Part shown: positions 6,290 to 9,140 of the stretch, in pieces
How the letters are laid out: each line of letters starts with the position of its first letter
How positions within the stretch are numbered: position 1 is the stretch's first letter
Assembly: GCA_964528765.1 (NCBI GenBank)
Contig: CAZGVA010000035.1
Location: 1 to 9,140 of the forward strand
Source of the DNA: JABICX01 sp964528765
GTDB lineage: Archaea > Nanobdellota > Nanobdellia > UBA10117 > JABICX01
Reading direction: 5' to 3'
Length of the DNA stretch: 9,140 bases
Translations under genes and position numbers: made by a program
The notes under the pieces: model-generated
What the model was told of the DNA's origin: nothing
Database searches by the model: none
The model's input: the letters and a program-made list of their open reading frames with translations, nothing else

Positions 6290-6476
6290 AAAACGTAAAA
6301 ATTTAGATGAGAAAATACAAATTGACGAAAATGGTAGAGAATACATTCTTTGGCCACAAGGTTTTGAGCCTGGATCGATTGTAGGATCTAATGACTTTAG
6401 ACCTGGATCACTTACTAGCCGACGTAGAGATTATCATACACATTGGTTAATTAAGGTTATAAATTATAAAAAATAA
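6276..6476 (+). CDS. Small unrecognised protein, 66 residues
   Basis: I do not recognise this gene. The product is small, charged and without a membrane segment or signal peptide. The first 22 residues are mostly lysine and acidic residues, then comes an aromatic stretch REYILWPQ (21-28), two similar units GFEPGSI (29-35) and DFRPGSL (40-46) eleven residues apart, an arginine-rich segment (49-51) and a hydrophobic DYHTHWLIKVI end (52-62). The two PGS units share CCTGGATC at the DNA level (6369-6376 and 6402-6409). Coding status rests on a good leaderless promoter pointing at the ATG and a non-repetitive amino-acid composition. The frame also has a TTG at 6267, upstream of the predicted transcription start. 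It could be a target of the divergent regulator. Confidence 0.55.
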   Translation: MKTETKRKNLDEKIQIDENGREYILWPQGFEPGSIVGSNDFRPGSLTSRRRDYHTHWLIKVINYKK

Positions 6477-6491
6477 ACCGATTATATTAAA

Positions 6492-6505
6492 TTTTTGCTT
6501 ATTTT
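6492..6505 (+). terminator. Oligo-T tracts after the small gene
   Basis: Two runs of five T (6492-6496 and 6501-6505) follow the small gene's stop within 30 bases and resemble archaeal U-rich termination signals. The second run already lies in the last codons of the convergent membrane-protein gene. No stem-loop is apparent. Confidence 0.4.
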
Positions 6506-6753
6506 TGGAATTTCTTTTTCCAATGTTCTTTAAGAAATGATATACTAAGTGTAGACAGAACAAAAGCAACTGCAGGTATTACTGCATTAATTAATGGTTT
6601 TTCAATACCAGCTGACCACATAAATACTACAACTACTATATATGTAAATATTGATATGATTAGCCTTCGAGTATTGCTGGTTTCCCAAGCCTTATCTGCT
6701 TCAACTCGCTTATTTCGTGATTTTATGTTTTTGATTTCAGTTTCTATTTTCAT
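6499..6753 (-). CDS. Small conserved two-helix membrane protein
   Basis: An 84-residue protein with a charged amphipathic N terminus ending in the pattern RNKRVEADKAWETS (13-26), then two membrane helices (about 31-48 and 54-74) joined by a short GIEKPLINA loop, and a lysine-rich end. I recall near-identical layouts, with the NxRVExDKAWETS motif and the loop reading like xPxxNAxVP, among uncharacterised proteins of small-genome bacteria and archaea, so it appears to be a conserved family of unknown function. Its ATG at 6753 overlaps the pth2 stop as ATGA, so it is translationally coupled to pth2. The invariant charged motif before helix 1 suggests a cytoplasmic contact site; this is inference. 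Confidence 0.75.
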   Translation of the reverse strand: MKIETEIKNIKSRNKRVEADKAWETSNTRRLIISIFTYIVVVVFMWSAGIEKPLINAVIPAVAFVLSTLSISFLKEHWKKKFQK

Positions 6754-7103
6754 AATGTTGATAATCTTCCCGTAATCAGATCAATCTTATCTTCTTTTTC
6801 AGGGCCAATTGCACAAACAGTTGTTGTTCCAGGTTTTAACTCAGTCATTCCGGCATCTGAAATAATTGCAGTTGGAATTCCTACATCTTTTGCTTCTTGA
6901 GCATATTTGTAAAGCTCTTTTTGGTTTTGAACTTTAAGAACAACTTTTTTCATTCCACTTAATCGCCATGCTGAAAAAATAGGTCTGTGTTTTTTCTTTG
7001 CTTGCAAGCTAGCTTCAACTGCCGCATGTGAACATTGAGCACAGGATTTTCCCTTACTCATTTTCAAATCAGTTCGTATAAGAATAACTTGTTTATAGGC
7101 CAT
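6750..7103 (-). CDS. pth2: Peptidyl-tRNA hydrolase, Pth2 type
   Basis: Releases peptides from peptidyl-tRNAs that drop off the ribosome, recycling tRNA. The 117-residue protein is full length for archaeal Pth2. It shows RTDLKMSKGKSCAQCSHA (10-27), the signature with the conserved lysine and histidine, WRLSGMKKVVLKV (46-58), the IPTAIISDAGMTEL segment (76-89), PGTTTVCAIGP (91-101) and the closing ITGRLSTL (110-117). This family is archaeal and eukaryotic, with few bacterial members, and is a main reason to call the window archaeal. The start at 7103 follows a probable TATA element by 24.5 bases, and the stop overlaps the next gene by four bases. Confidence 0.97.
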   Translation of the reverse strand: MAYKQVILIRTDLKMSKGKSCAQCSHAAVEASLQAKKKHRPIFSAWRLSGMKKVVLKVQNQKELYKYAQEAKDVGIPTAIISDAGMTELKPGTTTVCAIGPEKEDKIDLITGRLSTL

Positions 7104-7132
7104 ATAATTATTAATCGAACTAGTTATTAAAT
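7104..7132 (-). promoter_or_regulatory. Probable pth2 promoter
   Basis: In the 29-base gap after the permease gene, the minus strand carries TTTAATAA (7124-7131), centred 24.5 bases before the pth2 ATG. This is the same spacing as at other first genes here and would give a leaderless transcript for pth2 and the coupled membrane-protein gene. The match to a TATA consensus is weaker than at 6208-6215. Confidence 0.45.
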
Positions 7133-8323
7133 CTACTCATATCTAAGTGCATCTACGGGTTTCAGCTTAGCAGCTTTCATTGCAGGTAATGTTCCTGATA
7201 CTGCGCCAATTAAAAATGCAAAAGACATTGCTCCTAAAACTAATTGCCAAGACACACTAATTTTAAGTGATATACCTATTAGTCCTGTTCCAGCTACAAC
7301 TTCAACTAATTTACCTAAACTAATACCGATTAATGTGCCCACTGCACCACCTACAATTCCTAAAATTCCGGCTTCAATTAAAAATATCGCCAGAATTGCG
7401 CGATTAGATGCACCAATGGCTTTCATAATTCCAATTTCTTTTGTCCGTTCTAAAACTGAAGTATACATTGTATTCATAATTCCAATTGCTCCAACTAAAA
7501 GAGAAATTGCTGCAATGCCAACAAGAACTAATTGAATAATTCCCAGAATTGAATTAACTTGTTCAAGAATTTCTGCAGGAGTCATTGCATTAAAATCTTC
7601 AGCATCCCGATGTTTTTCTAGCTTTCTTTGAACTTCTTCAGCAATTGATTCAGCATCAGTTCCTGGCTTAATTTTAGCCATAATCATATTATAATCTTCT
7701 TGGTCAAGAATATTTTTTGCAACAGCCACATCCATATAAATAGACGCGTCATCTTGACTATTACCTACTTCTCTAGCAATACCGACAATTTTGAATTTTT
7801 CATCATTTATTAAAATTGCATTTTTAACATGTAATTCATCATCAAACATATCTGTTGCTGCAAGATACCCAATACCTACTTCTTTTTTTCCAGATTCAGG
7901 ATATCTGCCTTCCAAAATATCCCATCCAATTTCATCCCATATATCTGTAGCAGCATTATCCAAAGGAATACCCATTAAGTAAGAATAAGCATCTTGATTA
8001 TGAAATGTATATTTCGCTGTTCCATACATCATTGGAAGAACTAAATCAATCTCAGGAATACGTTCAATTACTTTAACGTCCCCATCATCAAACGGTGCTT
8101 CTGAAGTTGATCCTGGACCCATGAAAGAAGTTGGTGTAATTGTAATTGTATCTGTGCCCATTTGCTCAAATTGTGCTTCAATTGAGTCTTGCATTCCTTG
8201 CGAAACAGAAATCAATGCAACAATCGATGCTACTCCAATAATAATTCCAATTGCAGTTAGCCAAGAACGTATCTTTCGATGCGTAATATTCCCTAATGCA
8301 ATTTTGAAGTAGTCAGATAACAT
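7133..8323 (-). CDS. MacB/FtsX-type ABC transporter permease
   Basis: Membrane subunit of a type VII (MacB-like) ABC system, which couples cytoplasmic ATP hydrolysis to movements of an extracytoplasmic domain rather than forming a classic channel. In 396 residues: a cytoplasmic amphipathic start (FKIALGNITHRKIRSWLT, 6-23), membrane helix 1 (20-41), a large outer MacB periplasmic-core-like domain (about 42-258), and three C-terminal helices (262-286, 310-338, 357-378). ERTKEIGIMKAIGA (292-305) is the typical coupling segment that contacts the ATPase, and PAMKAAKLKPVDALRYE (380-396) is the usual family end. It starts 3 bases after the stop of the COG1361-like gene, so the two act together. No ATPase lies in the window, but one would be expected upstream of 9140. 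The substrate is unknown. Confidence 0.92.
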   Translation of the reverse strand: MLSDYFKIALGNITHRKIRSWLTAIGIIIGVASIVALISVSQGMQDSIEAQFEQMGTDTITITPTSFMGPGSTSEAPFDDGDVKVIERIPEIDLVLPMMYGTAKYTFHNQDAYSYLMGIPLDNAATDIWDEIGWDILEGRYPESGKKEVGIGYLAATDMFDDELHVKNAILINDEKFKIVGIAREVGNSQDDASIYMDVAVAKNILDQEDYNMIMAKIKPGTDAESIAEEVQRKLEKHRDAEDFNAMTPAEILEQVNSILGIIQLVLVGIAAISLLVGAIGIMNTMYTSVLERTKEIGIMKAIGASNRAILAIFLIEAGILGIVGGAVGTLIGISLGKLVEVVAGTGLIGISLKISVSWQLVLGAMSFAFLIGAVSGTLPAMKAAKLKPVDALRYE

Positions 8324-8326
8324 ATC

Positions 8327-9140
8327 TTAGTGTTTTCTCTTTTTCTTACGCCATTTCCAAATCACAAAACCTACTGCAAGTAAAGCTATTATTAAATACA
8401 TTTTACTTCCACTTGAATCGGGCATTAAATTAAATCGTTTCAAATCTTCTTGCGAGTAAACTTTTATACTAACTTCGGCTTCTGAAGTATAATCTTTATT
8501 ATTTGAATCAGTATATTCCACAGTTACAGGTAATTTCAAATAGTCTGTTTTTTCTAAAGCAAAATCTTCATCAACAAATAAATTAAAATCTGCTGTATCA
8601 AAATCACTGGAATCTAAATCTCCAATATAAATTTGTTCAGTTGAAAGAATAGTATAAGCATTGGATTCAGCTAAAATTATAGTTAAAAATTTTATATCAA
8701 GTTTTCCACGATTAACCATATTTAGAGTTACTTCGCCAGTTTTTCCGCCCCAAAGAGTTGGTGCTTCTTCAATACCTACGCGTACTCTAGGAACTCCACC
8801 AGTCTTAACATTTATTCCATCAATAGTAAATTCACGCAATACTTGTGAACAAGTACTATCTGAACATTGCTGAACATCAAAATCATATAAACCTTCGACA
8901 GCTTCTTCATCTACAATAAGTTCAAACTCTACAGAACGTTCTTTAAAGCCAGATATTCTCCCAACTTCTTCTATGCCTGTTCCTCTTGGAAGTATGAATG
9001 GATATTCTGGAACAATCCGAACATAAACATCATCAACATTTTCTTCTCCGAAATTCTGTACAGAAAGCCAGAAAGTTACAAGCTGACCTGGCTCTGCCGG
9101 TTGAGGATCATAATCTGATTGTCTAAATACTAAATTTCCG
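8327..9140 (-). CDS. CARDB/COG1361-like surface protein, 3' part
   Basis: The frame is open from the stop at 8327 to the window edge, so this is the C-terminal 270 residues of a longer protein whose start lies outside. It consists of beta-rich repeats of the CARDB/NEW3 kind found in archaeal S-layer-like proteins: one around visible residues 11-90 (AEPGQLVTFWLSVQNFGEENV) and one around 118-228 (PTLWGGKTGEVTLNMVNRG). Between them is a short cysteine pair (92 and 97). One membrane helix (about 247-262) followed by KWRKKKRKH anchors the C terminus, with the repeats outside the cell. A TTG at 8839 could be read as a start but would cut the protein in the middle of continuous, similar coding sequence. 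The adjacent permease suggests that it is the outer partner of that transporter. Confidence 0.88.
   Translation of the reverse strand, partial: GNLVFRQSDYDPQPAEPGQLVTFWLSVQNFGEENVDDVYVRIVPEYPFILPRGTGIEEVGRISGFKERSVEFELIVDEEAVEGLYDFDVQQCSDSTCSQVLREFTIDGINVKTGGVPRVRVGIEEAPTLWGGKTGEVTLNMVNRGKLDIKFLTIILAESNAYTILSTEQIYIGDLDSSDFDTADFNLFVDEDFALEKTDYLKLPVTVEYTDSNNKDYTSEAEVSIKVYSQEDLKRFNLMPDSSGSKMYLIIALLAVGFVIWKWRKKKRKH

Noticed and set aside
8327..8839. A separate 170-residue gene starting at a TTG at 8839
   Set aside because: The same frame is open without a stop to 9140 and encodes matching beta-repeat sequence, so the TTG is an internal leucine codon of a longer gene.
1..9140. tRNA, rRNA, CRISPR array, insertion sequence or phage genes
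   Set aside because: No cloverleaf, spaced repeat array, transposase or integrase motif was seen on either strand; the non-coding gaps are all under 100 bases.

Overview
The window looks archaeal. It carries an archaeal/eukaryotic-type peptidyl-tRNA hydrolase (Pth2), a Dph6-family ATP-pyrophosphatase, a winged-helix regulator of archaeal type and a membrane-anchored CARDB/S-layer-like protein (COG1361 type) next to a MacB-like permease. Several first-in-operon genes have an archaeal TATA element centred about 24.5-26 bases before their ATG, which points to leaderless transcripts. The DNA is AT-rich, the genes are tightly packed, and NAD seems to be obtained by salvage. Together these suggest a small-genome, possibly host-dependent lineage of DPANN type, but the lineage is inference. 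No rRNA, tRNA, CRISPR array or mobile element was recognised.

Bases 1-3146 (+): a compact NAD(P) operon. PnuC imports nicotinamide riboside. A bifunctional NadR phosphorylates it and adenylates NMN to NAD. A NAD kinase resembling mitochondrial NADK2 makes NADP. The fourth gene is a Dph6-like PP-loop ligase that stops about 30 residues short of its family. Junctions are a 14-base overlap, a 1-base overlap and a 1-base gap.

Bases 3139-6187 (-): an operon that reads, in transcription order, winged-helix regulator, purine-type phosphoribosyltransferase, methylthioadenosine phosphorylase and MTA/SAH-type deaminase. It can return the purine base of methylthioadenosine (or 5'-deoxyadenosine) to the nucleotide pool, either as adenine or, after deamination, as hypoxanthine. 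It meets the NAD operon tail to tail with an 8-base overlap.

Bases 6188-6476: a divergent regulatory region followed by an unrecognised 66-residue gene on the + strand. Both directions look leaderless, and an exact 12-base direct repeat brackets the TATA box of the small gene, so it may be under repressor control, perhaps by the adjacent regulator.

Bases 6499-9140 (-): a COG1361-like surface protein cut by the window edge, a MacB/FtsX-type ABC permease 3 bases downstream, then pth2 with a probable promoter of its own, overlapping by 4 bases a small two-helix membrane protein. The ATPase expected for the permease is not in the window.
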